DNA from: Blasia pusilla
Taxonomy: Eukaryota; Marchantiophyta; Marchantiopsida; Blasiales
Length of the DNA: 64,000 bases
Direction of reading: 5' to 3'
Assembly: GCA_050084515.1 (NCBI GenBank)
Contig: CM114272.1
Location: 46,066,001 to 46,130,000, forward strand
The notes beneath the pieces are model-generated. The model was not told where the DNA came from. It saw only the letters and a list, made by a program, of their open reading frames with translations, and made no database searches. This document shows positions 52,971 through 64,000 of this stretch, piece by piece. Numbering within the stretch: position 1 is the stretch's first letter; each line of letters opens with the position of its first letter. A program made the position numbers and the translations under genes.

Positions 52971-55062
52971 TGTGTTTGGATTTGCAAGATTGTATCCGAG
53001 GAGAACCTCACCCACCAATGGATCCAAGACTGCGAGAGGGTCAAGAAGGTGCTTACAACGCACCCGACAGAGTACAAGGGATTCTTGGGTGAAGATCTAG
53101 TTGATGAGTTGCTGGCAAAGGGAGCTCAAATAAAGAAGAAGACTTAGGCAAATACCTTCATTTCCCAAGATGCAGCGGTCACGATGCTCTGTTGGTTCAA
53201 GATCCAACCGCCAAGAAGAGTGCTATGTTGGAAGTGGAGGGAAGGGAGAACGTCTCCACGTCAAAACGGGATATCACATGTATTTCCTAAAGATAGGTTA
53301 TTAAAAAATGTTACATATCCAATTCGTTGAAACCCGTATCTGTAGCTACAAAATACAGTGCAAGCAAGATGCAACGTTACATTGCAATTCTCAACCCCGA
53401 AAGTGGCCCGGAGTTCTAAAATGAGCTGAAGGCGATAATCAAGCACAAGCGGAAGAGAGAAAAAGACCCACAAGGTTGAATCGGGGAGAAAGTATTTGTG
53501 GACCGCGTGCACAGGTTTGCGTTGTCTAACATATCCAAGTTTAGGCAAATCCAACTGATGAAAATCAATCTCGAGGGCACTGAGGTGTAGAAGCAATCAA
53601 CACACCACCCTCCAGGAGTATCAGATGAAGTGATCTCCCATTGGCTACGGGAATGGTCATTCTCGGATGCGTTGCACCTTCTCGGGAAGTCCATGATCGT
53701 GGGTCTACAAGCGGAGCTAAAGAAGATTGAGCTTGTTCTAGAGGAAGCAAACCTAGAGGCTGCAAAAGATTTCGAACTATGGCTTGATGACATCTGAGAT
53801 AAGCCGACGAAAAACCCACGCTTCCGGATGATATTCAAGAATCATATCCTCCCTGAGGCAGATCTGGACAAGGAAATAGACGCGCAAAAATGGGATTTCG
53901 CAAAGAGGAGAGCAGGCTACCTAGTCATTCCGAAAGAGAGCTGCCCAGCGGATGGCATACAAGTACCTCATCAATTGTGTGAATGCAGGTATTTGGGGCA
54001 AATTTTTGGCAGTCTGTAAATTATGGGCTTCTCCGCGTGATGGAGAGGGATTCTCCATGTACGACATGGAGATGGGACAAGGCATGTCCAACAAGGAGGT
54101 AATAAATTGTCCAATCTAGTTGGACTTCAACGATCCAAAGGACATAAGAGACAAAAATTTGCGTGTGGTCAATGATGCAGTGGTCGCTGGTAGGGATGAC
54201 ATTTCAAACTTTGTGAAGCCCAACAAATTTTTTGAAGGAGATGTGGAGGAGCAAGTGCTAGAGACAGCAGAGTTGGTGGCAAAGGTTGTCATCGCCAAGG
54301 ACAAATCCACAACGGGTTTGAAAGAAAAAGGCGAAGGGGTCCAGGAAATCTGAGGCTGAGTCTTTAAGAAAAGAGGCTGAGTCTTCAAGACGAGAGGCGG
54401 AGTCATCCTGACGAGAGGGGTAAGAGGGCCGGACCACGTCCTTGTCAAAGAAAACTCCTATGGAGTCAAATGTTACAGAGACTCCAACAAGCCAACAACA
54501 CACTCGGGAGAAGCGAAAGCGGGAGTCGCCTGGTTTGTCTGAGGGAGGAGATAAGGATGTGGAATACACTCCATCATCCTTGGGCAGGCATAGGCAAACG
54601 TCTAGCAGGACAAATTTCCTTCTTCACCAGACTCATCTTGTCAATGAACTATAGAGTTTCAATTTTCACGAGTCAATATCTGCCATCAAGAAATTGACCG
54701 TGCTAGCGCAAAAACTCCTTCGAAATGGGCACGCCCCTTGGACAATGCATGGGGTTGCTGAGGAGGTGGCGGTGGACCTCCTCATTGTAGATTTGCCTTT
54801 TGGGTTTTGTTTTTGGGACAACAATCTGTCTGACACTGTCCCAGACTGGAATGTCCCACTTTCCTACGACCAGATCGCTCTATTGTTTTCTTTTGCTCAT
54901 GCGTATCTCAGTGACAAGGGTTGTTTCCTGGTTCTTAGTGGAGGGAGCAAAGACAAGCTCTTCAACCTTTAGTGGGTGAAGAGGTCGCTGAAGTGGAGGA
55001 CGGCGGAATCGTGGGTCATAAAAAATGAGTATCTACTCAAATCAGCGATGAATCAAGTCTGA

Positions 55063-55764
55063 GTAAGTTCACTTTTTGAACGAATTGAGATGGTTCAAAA
55101 ATATAACCCGTCGGACTCCGATGGGTTGCATCTCTGCATGCAACCCAAGTTGTTGCAAATTCACCTACTAGTTCCTAGTAATTGCAACCCGTCGGAACCA
55201 GACGGGTTGCAAGTAGAATTGCTTTTGCACTTGTGTCTGCAGGGTTGCAACCCGTCTAAAAGCGACAAGTTGCAAATTCACCTACATGTCTCCAGTGATT
55301 GGAACCCATCAAAACACGATGGGTTGCAAGTAGCATTGCTTTTCCACTTGAGTTTGCGGTGATGCAACCCATCTGAAAGAGACGGGTTGCCCTCATATTA
55401 GGAATTTTTCAACTAGGAACAATCCGATCGAGTTGTAAGCCAATCGTCGGACTCCAACGGATTGCTCATCAGCAAAGAATCCTCTTAGAGTTGTAAAGCA
55501 ACCCGTTGGAGTCTAACAAATTTCTGTTCTGTGAGGCCTATAGAGCAACCTGTTAGGTTCCGACGGGTTGCTAACCACATAGGACTAGCAAGACGGGTTG
55601 AAAAGTAACTCGTTGGACTCAGATAGGTTGCTCTTGTGTCTAGCCAAATGAGCAACGCGTCGGATCCCGACAGGTTGCACATTGTGTCACTTTATGGAGA
55701 ATAGACCAGCGGTCTACTACCTTTTTCTTTTTGCTCACATTATTTTCCACCTGCTTGTTCACAG
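55063..55764 (+). repeat. Intron 3 of copy B filled with palindromes
   Basis: Donor GA|GTAAGT at 55063; acceptor TTCACAG at 55764. Around ten palindromes lie from 55097 to 55680. Confidence 0.85.
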
Positions 55765-56460
55765 ATAGACCACTCATTTTTCTACTGCTTTGTTAGGCCC
55801 GAGCACAACTTCCACATGTTCTAGATCCCAGATCCATTGGATCCATGCTCGGATGGGTATAACTTAGATAGTCTCTACAATTCTTCCCCGAGAATTTTCA
55901 TGCAGGAAGGGACCCTCTTACTTGGAGGAAGGGAGAAGTCACCTCCCTTGATGCAAACGCTCATGGATCTTTGTTGGAGGCCGAGTGACTTGGTCTTTGA
56001 CTTAGTGGGCCTATGAGGGGCGAGTATTAGAGGTGCCTGGCAGAGTGGCAGGAACATTCTCTACCTTGAGGGAAGGCCAAAATATTTTCAACCTTTGCAT
56101 AAAGGCGAAGGCGGATTACGAGAGGCTAGTGGGAGTATACAACTAGCCTCCAAAGCCAATTGTTCTAGCTCCAGAGCCACCATTGATAGTGACACCATCC
56201 TCACTTCCTACAATTCTGAAAATTGGGAAGGCAAAGCCGACAATAATACTGGGATTGCTCTCGGACGATGACGAGTGAGTTTAAAGATTTATTGGAGTCT
56301 GCTTGATAGAAGCGTTTTGGAGTTGGGATTTACTGGTTTCCAAGGGCGGAGCACATATTGATACTGGATGGGTGTCACCTTGTAGAGCATACAAGATTTA
56401 CTGTCGAGGAAGGCGTTGGGACTCAAATCATCTTACATGGGACCGTTATGGTGTACCTAG

Positions 56461-57230
56461 GGGGGGAGGGGGGTTTAGGGAGAGTTTACGAGGGAGAGTG
56501 CTTGGTTGCAGTGTGGGCTGTGGCACATTTCAAGTGCTTATTATTCAAAAATCCTTTTACACTTATCAATGCTCATCAACCGTTGAGGTGGTTGATGGAG
56601 TCCGAAAAGCTTACGGGAAAGCTTGCTAGGTGGGCTCTATTACTACGGGAGTATGAGTTCAAGGTGGTTCATAGGCCAAGTCGGCTGAACCAGGATGTGA
56701 ATGGGTTGAGTCGTAACCCATATCCAAGTCAGAGAGACAAGAGAGGAGCTCGATGGCACGGAGAAAGTGATGAGGAGATGGTGCCCGGTTGCCATGCATC
56801 AGCCTATCTTTGTTGGTTGACTATGGTAGGTCAACAACACGTGATGAATCCAATGGTGGGGTCAGATGATGAATCTTTGGATCCGGAGATTTGTGAGGAG
56901 GCGACAGATGGTTGTGATATCCACAATGACGTGGAGGTTATGGAGTTCTTGCGCACTAGCGTCATAACGAGCACAGTGAGTGCTAGGGAGCGGGATCGGA
57001 TCCTACAGAGAGCCAAGAGGTTCAAGTGGGAGGGGACTCATATTTTGCAGGTATGGGGAGATGGAAGGATACAAATGGTACCTCAGCCTTCCCAGCGAGC
57101 ACGTGTAGTGCGACATGCCCATGAGCAGTTGGGGCATTTTGGAGTAAAGCGTACTTACAACTTACTCCAGGTTCAGTATTGGTGGCGCGGCATGCATACT
57201 GGGGTATAACAATTTGTGGCCAAAAGTATG
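56461..57230 (+). pseudogene. gypsy G4 RNase H end, linker and integrase H2C2 module
   Basis: The frame from 56358 becomes gypsy at about 56475: YEGECLVAVWAVAHFKCLLF, NAHQPLRWLMESEKLTGK and VVHRPSRLNQDVNGLSRNP. It passes through the linker (DPEICEEATDGCDIHND) to VVRHAHEQLGHFGVKRTYNL, the His pair of the integrase zinc module. The Cys pair follows after a stop (VCDKFQ, second Cys lost). The TDH of RNase H reads NAH here, so an active-site Asp is missing. Confidence 0.8.
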
Positions 57231-57700
57231 GTATGTGACAAATTTCAAGCATCCTTCAATGCTCCCACTGTGCAGTTCCATCCTTTGCCGATTATGGGTT
57301 AAGGTTATCGCTGGAGATTAGACTTCGCGGTACCTTTGCCAATGACGGGACGTCATCATAGGTACGTGTTGGTCATGATGGAGCATTTCTCCAAGTGGAT
57401 AGATTTGGTGGCACTACCGGACAAGGCGAGAAAGGGAACAACTTATGCGTTTCTATATCGTGTGCTTAGTCACTTTGGTGCACCAGCGAAGGTGTTGATT
57501 GACCATGGTACCAAGTTCAGGGGAGAGGTTTATGCCTTGTGTGATCAAGCGCCGATAGATCACCGCACCACGTCTAGAGATCATCCTCAAACGGATTGGT
57601 TGGCAGAGAGAGTAGTACAGATGGTGAAGAGAGGATTGCGCAAGTATGGCTTACAGTAGGGACAGTTGAGGGAGTGGGACCTACAGTTGCCATTGTTGGC
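57231..57700 (+). pseudogene. gypsy G4 integrase catalytic core
   Basis: RLDFAVPLPMTGRHHRYVLV then MMEHFSKWIDLVALPDKARK gives the first Asp. HFGAPAKVLIDHGTKFRGEV gives the second Asp, and DHPQTDWLAERVVQMVKRGL gives the Glu, the D,D-35-E triad of an integrase. Read from about 57310 it is open to the TAG at 57657. It catalyses cDNA insertion. It is the best-preserved integrase in the window. Confidence 0.88.
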
Positions 57701-58386
57701 TATGGGTTATTGCTTTAGTTGGCAGGCATCCATGGCATCATTTGCACCGTACTTTTTGCTCCTTGGAAGAGAGCCAGATTTACTTGCAACTATTTGACCT
57801 CACATGGCGAAGGTGTTAGATCTTGATGATCCATATGTGTGGGTACAAGCGTGTTCTCAAAGGGCGGAGATTTTTAGTAGAGTTATGCCTATGGCCTTTG
57901 AGAACTTAGCTATTGCTCATCATAGAGATACATTGAGATACGCAACCATTCGTGGAGGAGGTTATCATCCAAGGATTAGGAGGTTTTATCTTGGAGATTA
58001 CGTGTATTTATAGTAGACGGCACCCAAGACGCTAGATGTCACTGCACGGCGTACAATCCTACGTGTGCGTTGGAGTCGTGATGTTGGAGAGACACGATGG
58101 TGTGGTTTGGAAGGATCGTGTGCATAATTCTGTGCCATGTCATCTTCTCAACATGGACGGGACAGTGGATCCGAGCTTGGTAGTGGTACCTACAGGCTTG
58201 AGGTATAGCCACCATGTTGGTATGTGATGGTTGTTCTTGAGGGTGGCATATGTCATGTCTGACCCCCCTCCTCTTGATGTAGTTCCCACGGGACGATGAA
58301 TGTGTCCGAGATATGTATAGGGTAGTAGGTCATGTCAGGGAGATGTGACATTTTCTATCTAGAGTAAGGGGGATCCAATTGCGAGG
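57701..58386 (+). pseudogene. gypsy G4 integrase C-terminus and eroded PHD region
   Basis: VLDLDDPYVWVQACSQRAEI, then HRDTLRYATIRGGGYHPRIR and FYLGDYVYL (SH3-like C-terminal domain) end at a TAG at about 58011. The DVTARRTILRVRW region and VDPSLVVVPTGLRY follow. The PHD finger itself has lost its Cys residues (WLFLRVAYVMSDPP). Homology ends at the start of element C. Confidence 0.72.
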
Positions 58387-58489
58387 GGGGCTGGTATTCT
58401 GGCAGGAGAGAGGAAGAGAGGAAGAGAGGAGAGTCTCTCTTAAAAAAAAAAGGGCCAAATCCTGATCCTCTGTTCAAAAAATTTTGACA

Positions 58490-58670
58490 TATTTGAAATT
58501 TTTGTTTGCTTTCAAATTCATGAAATCTTTAGAAGAGAGTAGGTAGTGGTCCACATTCGGGCCTAAAGAAACCTCGTTTTTCCAGGGGGCAAAAAATAAG
58601 TAGACATCATAAGACCACTAAAAAAATTTTCCCATCACTCTCCATGTGAGCCTAAGTTTCTTCACATTGC
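58490..58670 (-). pseudogene. Small conserved ORF of element C
   Basis: Minus-strand sequence reads WSYDVYLFFAPWKNEV, SLGPNVDHYLLSSKDFMNL and KANKNFKYVKIF, ending in the same place as 35841 in A. A stop and a shift lie upstream. Confidence 0.45.
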
Positions 58671-58889
58671 TTGTCTTGGTCTACAGAAAGTTGTGCCCAG
58701 GGGTATTTTTGTTGGAGGACCATTGGAAAATAATTTGACCAGAAGTAGCAATCTCATATCAATGAAAGGTTCAAATAAAGACCAACTTTGTGAAATGTGA
58801 ACACACGAGACGATAATCGAACCAAAAGATTGTTGGCTGTCACGAGTAAAGAGGAACAAATGTCCCTTCATTCAGATCCTAAATCTGAG

Positions 58890-59963
58890 AAACCGAGAAG
58901 CTACACCCCTTCCAACCCGTCGGAATTTTACAGGTTGCAACTCTTGCAACCCTTCGGAATCAGATGGCTTGCATCCCTTGCAAGCAAACTCACCATAACA
59001 AAGGAAAGATTTTGAGACGTGATGCCATTCCACCCTCCACCCATGAAAATCCAACTGATTGGGAATCCGAAATGCCAATCCGACCGGTAGTAGGAATCCA
59101 ATACGTCTTAGAGAAGAAGAGAAGCCTACGACTCGTTTGACGATACTAGGGGAACGAGCCAAAAGTGAAGAAGACCGCCACAATGCCTCTGAAGTTGGTC
59201 TCATAGGAAAAGAGTCCGATCACTTAAGCATCCAACCTGTCGGAATCCGACAGCTTGCCTAGAAATGATTAAAACGTTGCAGTGGTGAAAAAGTGAAAAG
59301 TTGTAAGTCGTCGAAATCAGACGGGTTGCAAAATTGTAATTCTGAGTAGCTAGATGAACACAATCGACAAGTCCCAAAAAAATATTCAGAAAACTTTTAA
59401 AAACACCATTATCGTTTGAAAAAATCTTGTCCTTTATTACATCCGAAGGAAGCTCGGAAATATACATTTGATCTAGTCTATGATTTCTTCAGCCTCGTCA
59501 TCTACAAATTTACTCCTAACTCTGCTAGGTTCGTGTACAAAAGGAATGTCTTGGGATACAGGTGGCTCCTCTCGCCGATTGTTGACGGGGATCGAAAATG
59601 TTGGCGAATTCAAGAGCCTTGGGCCCCCCCTAGGTACACCACAACGGTCCCATGTAACCTGATTTGAGTCCCACCGCCTTCCTTGGCAGTATATCAGTGG
59701 TCACAAAGTGAAAAGTTGAAACCCGTGGGAATCCAACGGGATGCAAAATAAACTGTCGGAGTACCTAGACGATCACATTCGACAAGACCAAAAAAGATAT
59801 TCAACAATCTTTTACAAACACCATCATCGTTCGAAAAAAAAACTTGTCCTTTATTACATCCAAAGGAAGCTCGGATCTATTCTATGAATTCTTCTGCCTC
59901 GTCATCAAATAAATCCCTACTCCAAAACGCTGCAGTCAAGCTTGGTCCTTGATTTCTTTGAAC
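58890..59963 (-). repeat. 3' region of element C: doubled module, acidic-tail ORF, palindromes
   Basis: Matches 34190-35340 of A in reverse. The RVRSKFVDDEAEEIID tail lies near 59470-59520 and the GVPRGGP segment near 59625. Palindromes are at about 58913-58970, 59235-59262, 59305-59330 and 59718-59745. Confidence 0.65.
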
Positions 59964-60459
59964 TCACTTGTCATCGTCTAAGAGCTCTTCCAGAATTACA
60001 GTTGGCCTTGCCCTCCCGATTTTTGGAATCATGGGAAGTGACGATGGTGTCACTACCAATGGTGGGTCTGGAACCGGAGCTCTCGACTTGGGAGGAAAGT
60101 TGTACGCCCCAACTAGCCTGTCATAATCTGCCTTTGCCTCTTTGCAATGGTCAAACAGGTCCTGCCTTCCCGCAAGGAAAACAATGTTCCTGCCACTATG
60201 CCAAATGCCTGTGATATTTGCCCCTGAAAGGCCAAGTCACCCGGCCTTGAGCAGAGCTCGATGAGCGTTTGCATCAGGGCAGGCGACTTTTCCCTTCCTC
60301 CAAGTAAGGGGGTATGGTCTTGCATGTAGATTCTTGGGGGGAATTGTATAAACTATCTAAGTTGTACCCATCGAAGCATGGATCCACTGGATCCAAGATC
60401 TTAAACACTTGGAAGTTGTGCTCGGGCCGAACAAAGCAATAAACATAGGAGTGGTCCCT

Positions 60460-60937
60460 CTGTAAAGAAGCAGGTTGGAAACAATGTCAGCAACAAGAAA
60501 GAGCTACTTGATCGCTGGTCTACTCTTAGTATGGTGACACAATGTGCAACACGTCCCCAAAGAACTTCGTTATAGTCCTAACATTGGAGCAACCTGTCGG
60601 AGTTCGATGGGTTGTTTTAGAAGTGTGAGTGATTTTTTTGCCATGAGCAACCGGTCGAAAGCCGACAGGTTGCTAGCTTAGAGCACCCCATGGTTGGCTA
60701 AGAGCAACCCGTCACTTTCCGACGGGTTGCATCAATCCAGAAACACAAGGAAAAGCATAAGCACTTGCAACCCATCATTTTTCCGATGGGTCGCATTCAC
60801 CCCATGGAGACTTGTGGTAAATTTGCAACCCGTCACTTCCAGACGGATTGCAACACCGCAGATGATCGGACGGGTTGCATCTCTACATCCAACCCGTCGA
60901 AGCAGGACAAATTTTCTATGGATTTAGAGTCCTTATC
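60460..60937 (-). repeat. Intron 3 of copy C filled with palindromes
   Basis: About six palindromes between 60590 and 60905, including GCAACCCGTCACTTTCCGAC then GGGTTGC. The donor is mutated (GATAAG). Confidence 0.85.
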
Positions 60938-61248
60938 CGAATTTGACTCGTCACCGATCGGAGTGGAGACTCGTTCTTGATGACCCACGATTGCGTGGTC
61001 CTCCACTTCAGCGACCTCTTCACGCACTGTAGGTTGACGAGCTCGTCCTTGCTCCCTCCAATCAAGACCAAGAAACCGCCCTTGTCATTGAGATAAGCGT
61101 ATGCAAAGGAAAACAAGAGCACGATCTGGTCATAGGTAAGAGGGACATTCTTGTCTGGGACATTGTTAGACGGATTGTCGCCCCACAAGCGCAACCTATA
61201 GGACAAATCAGCGACGAGGAGATCCACCGCCACCTCCTCGACCTCCCC

Positions 61249-61290
61249 ATGGATCATCCAGGGAGCGTGCCTGGATGATCCATGCACGCT
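61249..61290. repeat. Short hairpin in exon 3 of copy C
   Basis: 61249-61262 and 61270-61283 are perfect inverted 14-mers around a 7-base loop, with AGCGTGC/GCACGCT nested at 61264-61270 and 61284-61290. Copies A and B have no hairpin at this coding position. Confidence 0.85.
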
Positions 61291-62970
61291 TCCGTCCCAG
61301 CATTGTCAATTTGTCGATGGTAGGTGTCGACTCTTGGGAACTGAAACTTTCTAGCTCATCCAAGAGATTCAAGCAGTGAATGATGACGCTTGTCCGGGTC
61401 GTTGTTTCTCTTTGTCTTCCCAAGGATGATGGAGTGTATTCCACATCCCGGTCTGCTCCCTGGGACAAACCTGGTGCCTCTCACTTCCGCTTTTCCCGAG
61501 TCTGGGGTCGGCTTGTTGGGGTCTCTATTACCTTGGACTCTGTTGGAGTATTCTTGGTGGAGGACCTCATCTTGCCCTCTCTCCCTGCCCGCCCCGACGA
61601 TTATGCCTCTCGCCTTGAATTCTCAGCCTCTTTTTTGGAAGACTCGGCCTCAGAATTCTTCGATCCTCTTGCCTTTGCTTCCTGACCCCGTGTAGATTTG
61701 TCCTTAGCAGTGACGACCTTAGACATCAACTCCGCTGTCTCGAGGGCTTGCTCCTCCTCATCTCCTTCGAAAAAGCCTTCAAGATGCACGAAATTTGGGA
61801 TGTCGTCCCTACCTTCAGCCATTGCATCATACACCCGTCGAATATTTTTGTCGGTGATGTCCTCGGGATCGTTGAAGTCTAGCCACCTCAGGAAATTCTC
61901 CACCTCCCAGTCAGACATGCTTTGAGCCATCTCCATGTGGTACATGGAAAATGCCTCTCTATCAGGCGGAGAAGCCCACAATTTGATGAGTTCCGGTATT
62001 TTTTGCCATGTACTTGCATTCTTACAATGGATGAGGTACGTGGAAACTATGCATTGGGCAGCTCTTTGTCGAGATGCATCGGCAGCCTGCTCCTGAAGAT
62101 CTCGCTTCTTCTTAGTGAAATCCCTTTTCTTCGCCTGTATTTCTTCATCCACGCCTGCCTTAGGGTGGATGTGATCCTTGAACATTGTCCTGAAGCCTCG
62201 GTTTTTCATGGGCTTGTCCCAGATGTCATCAAGCCAAAGTTTGAAATCTTCAACACTCTTCCGGTTTGCTTCCTCTACAACAGGATCTATTTCTTTCAGC
62301 GCTGCTTGGAGACCCGCAAGCATGGACTTCTCAAGAAGCTGCAACGCATCCCAGAATGACCATTCACGGAGCCAGTGGGAGATCACTGGATCACAGACAC
62401 CCGGAGGATGGTGTGCCGCCCTCTTTTGGGCCTCTGTGCCCTCGAGACTGATTTTTATCAGTCGGATTCTCCAAAATTCCAGACAAGGCAAATCTATGGA
62501 CGCGGTCAATAGACACTTTCTCCCCAATCCGACCTTGCGGATCTTCATCCCTCTTCTGCTGGCGCTTGATTATCACCTTCAACTCCTTGTAGAAATCAAA
62601 TCCAAGTTCGGGGTTAAGAATGGTGATGTACCGTTGCATCTTGCTTGCAGTGTACTTCGTAGGTGGAGATACTGCAGCTTGGATGAACTTAGCACGCTCA
62701 GATGCAGACACATTCTCCCTCCGCTCCAGCTCCAATGAAGCGCTTTTCTTGGCGGGCTGTATCTTTGATCAACAAAGGATTGTCACGGTTGCATATTGGG
62801 AAATAAATGTATTTGCCTAAGTCTTTTTTTTTATTTGAGCCCCCTTCGCCAGCATATCATTTAGAAGAGCGCCGCCCAAGAACCCCTTGTACTCTGCCGG
62901 GTGCGTCGTAAGCACTTTCTTCACCCGGTCGCAATCGATCGATGGTGGTGGGTGACCCTCGGATCTGATC

Positions 62971-63897
62971 CCGCACATCCAAACACACTATAAGAATTTT
63001 TGCAAGCTCCATGGGTTCCTGCAACCCGTCGGACTCCGACAGGTCGCTACACCTCATGGCCGAAATGGTAGCTAAAAGCTAAATATTGCAATCCATTAGA
63101 GTCCAACGGATTGCATTCAGATTTGTGATTGCCTGGTACCAACCCGTCAGACTCTGACGGGTTGTCAGATGATTTGTATTCAGAGAGTGGTTTAGGGTTT
63201 CTGCGAAGAAAGAGAACATATAAACTCGTCGGAGTCTCACAGGTTGCGCAATTTCAAGTAAAGTTGCAATTTGACGCCAAAAATCAAGCTCCCCTACTCC
63301 GATCACCTACCTATGGCGGCGAATGCAACCCGTCGCAGCCCGACGAGTTGCTTTTGGCCAAAAACATCCTAAAAACAACGGCCAGTCAAGCAACTTGTCG
63401 GACTCTGACGAGTTGCTTTCGGCCAAAAACATCCAAAAAATAGCGGCCAGTCAAGCAACTCGTCGAAGTCGGACGAGTTGCTTTCGGCCAAAAACATCCT
63501 AAAAAAAGCACCCAGTCAAGCTACTTGTCGGACCACGAAAAGTTGCTTTTGGACAAAAACATCCTAAAACAGCGGTGAGTCAAGCAACTCGTCGGACTCC
63601 GACGAGTTGCTTTTTGCCAAAAAACATCCTAAAAACAACAGCCATTCAAGCAGCTTGTCGGACTGCGACGAGTTGCTTGAAGGCATCCGATGTTTTGTTA
63701 CCACGAGTTAAACAACTTGTCGGACTCTGACGAGTTGCTTTCGGCCAGAAACATCCTAAAAACAATGGCCATTCAAGCAACTTGTCAGACTGCGACGAAT
63801 TGCTTTAAGGCATCCGATGTTTTGTTACCACTAGTTAAAAAACTCGTCAGAGTTTGACGGTTTTCTGAAATCATAAAAAAAGGAAGAGGAAACTTAC
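62971..63897 (-). repeat. Intron 2 of copy C, ~0.93 kb palindrome array
   Basis: Palindromes from 63021 to 63860. From 63330 they recur about every 63-65 bases with the shared spacer text TTCGGCCAAAAACATCCTAA. The equivalent intron is 652 bp in A and ~0.3 kb in B. Confidence 0.9.
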
Positions 63898-64000
63898 GTG
63901 TTCATGGCATGCATGGCCATTTCCACCGTCGCCATGTGATGAGGGTATGGATTTAGCACGACTGCCTTCACGCAAAAATGCACCTCCAATGAATTTGGGC

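Larger units (their letters stand above)
52196..56278 (+). pseudogene. Methyltransferase gene of element B (ParB exon lost)
   Basis: Exon 1 remnant 52200-52680 lacks a start (ASKALKKRVL, then EVTRIASVEMVEISKEARED, PVEEIDLYQIDEFPVDLLG). The ParB exon is absent; palindromes (52725-52970) follow immediately. Exon 3 runs about 52990-55062 with the helical region in several frames and motif IV VDLLIVDLPFGFCFW (DLPF at 54790-54801). Exon 4 is 55765-56278 with GGREKSPPLMQTLMDL, DLVFDLVGL, stop, GASIRGAWQSGRNILYLEG. This copy retains the GAxxxGAW region best. The stop is at 56276-56278. Confidence 0.68.
48114..56460. mobile_element. Element B, internally and right-end deleted relative of A
   Basis: The left end AGGCGCGATAAGAGGAGAGG matches element A. 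It holds the C-terminal two thirds of the MULE transposase (minus strand) joined directly to the methyltransferase gene (plus strand). The transposase N-terminus with its finger start, the divergent promoter and the coiled-coil start of the second gene are missing, a joint at about 52190 equivalent to deleting ~25775-28115 of A. The right end stops after GVPRGG within the poly-G joint with gypsy G4. Confidence 0.78.
44884..58386 (+). mobile_element. Ty3/gypsy copy G4, interrupted by element B
   Basis: Plus-strand copy. Gag, protease and the start of the methyltransferase lie at 44884-48113. RNase H, integrase and a PHD remnant lie at 56461-58386. Element B lies between, and most of the methyltransferase and all of RT are missing, deleted with the right end of B at a poly-G joint near 56455-56475. 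Element C adjoins its 3' end at 58387. Confidence 0.8.
58387..64000 (-). mobile_element. Element C, minus-strand relative of A (runs off the window)
   Basis: It starts with the right terminus seen in A, inverted: GGGGCTGGTATTCTGGCAGG then GAGAGG repeats. Moving right it holds the small ORF, the doubled 3' module, the methyltransferase exon 4, intron 3, exon 3, intron 2 and the end of the ParB exon. The transposase half must lie beyond 64000. If C has an 11-bp duplication, its left member ends at 58386. Confidence 0.85.
59964..64000 (-). pseudogene. ParB-like / amino-methyltransferase gene of element C (best preserved)
   Basis: Exon 4 is 60459-59964 (acceptor CTTTACAG; REKSPALMQTLIELCSRPGD, then a shifted motif I region). 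Exon 3 is 62970-60938. Its 315-aa open stretch (62548-61601) carries WLREWSFWDALQLLEKSM, KLWLDDIWDKPMKNRGFR, YLIHCKNASTWQKIPELIK and WLDFNDPEDITDKNIRRVY, the unrecognised helical domain. Motif IV near 61190-61210 reads DLSYR. Exon 2 enters at 63898 (donor CAC|GTAAGT) and continues beyond 64000 (ATVEMAMHAMN, the end of the ParB exon). The acceptor of intron 2 reads CGG. The donor of exon 3 reads GA instead of GT, so this copy cannot splice normally. Confidence 0.7.

Overview
This is a eukaryotic, plant-lineage window with no intact host gene. It is a graveyard of nested transposable elements. The best guess for the organism is a streptophyte (charophyte-type) alga with a large repeat-rich genome. 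That is inference, from Ty3/gypsy elements carrying an inserted cytosine methyltransferase, spliced transposon genes with GT-AG introns, long CT microsatellites and CACTA-like ends. No species can be read directly.

Layout. 1-5417: Ty3/gypsy copy G1 (+), in the order protease, DNMT3-like C5-methyltransferase, RT, RNase H, integrase remnant, PHD finger, 3' LTR. 5549-15455: two more copies of the family on the minus strand (G2, G3). G2 is split by a gag-only LTR element (E, 6932-10528, 5-bp target duplication GGACT). 15456-22164: no gene; CACTA-like ends, microsatellites, a ~620-bp tandem repeat and a pyrimidine tract. 22317-35940: composite DNA transposon A, inserted in a gypsy gag fragment (G5) with an 11-bp target duplication. 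36645-44878: AT-rich interval holding exons of a host RRM gene and of an organellar EF-Ts, possibly inside a CACTA element. 44884-58386: gypsy copy G4 (+), interrupted by element B (48114-56460), a deleted relative of A. 58387-64000: element C (-), a third relative, cut by the window end.

The most interesting content is the A/B/C family. A left gene (minus strand) encodes a MULE-type transposase with an N-terminal WRKY/GCM1-like zinc finger, a putative DDE core and a C-terminal SWIM finger. A divergent right gene (plus strand) encodes a coiled-coil N-terminus, a ParB-like DGNHR domain, a long helical region and an amino (N6/N4) DNA methyltransferase with motif IV before motif I. Introns of both genes, the divergent promoter and the 3' flank are filled with a 27-bp palindrome: 13-bp arms GCAACCCGTCGGA and its complement around one base, so the core is usually GANTC. 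I did not notice this palindrome in the gypsy, LTR or other parts of the window. I propose (inference) that the palindromes are cis sites for the ParB and/or methyltransferase protein, a parS-like self-recognition system carried by a eukaryotic transposon. The gypsy family separately carries a DNMT3-like enzyme plus a PHD finger, so two unrelated mobile lineages here each encode their own DNA methylation enzyme.

All copies seen are decayed. Many in-frame stops look like C-to-T changes (CAG to TAG, CAA to TAA, CGA to TGA, TGG to TAG). Coordinates of domain edges in decayed genes are approximate.
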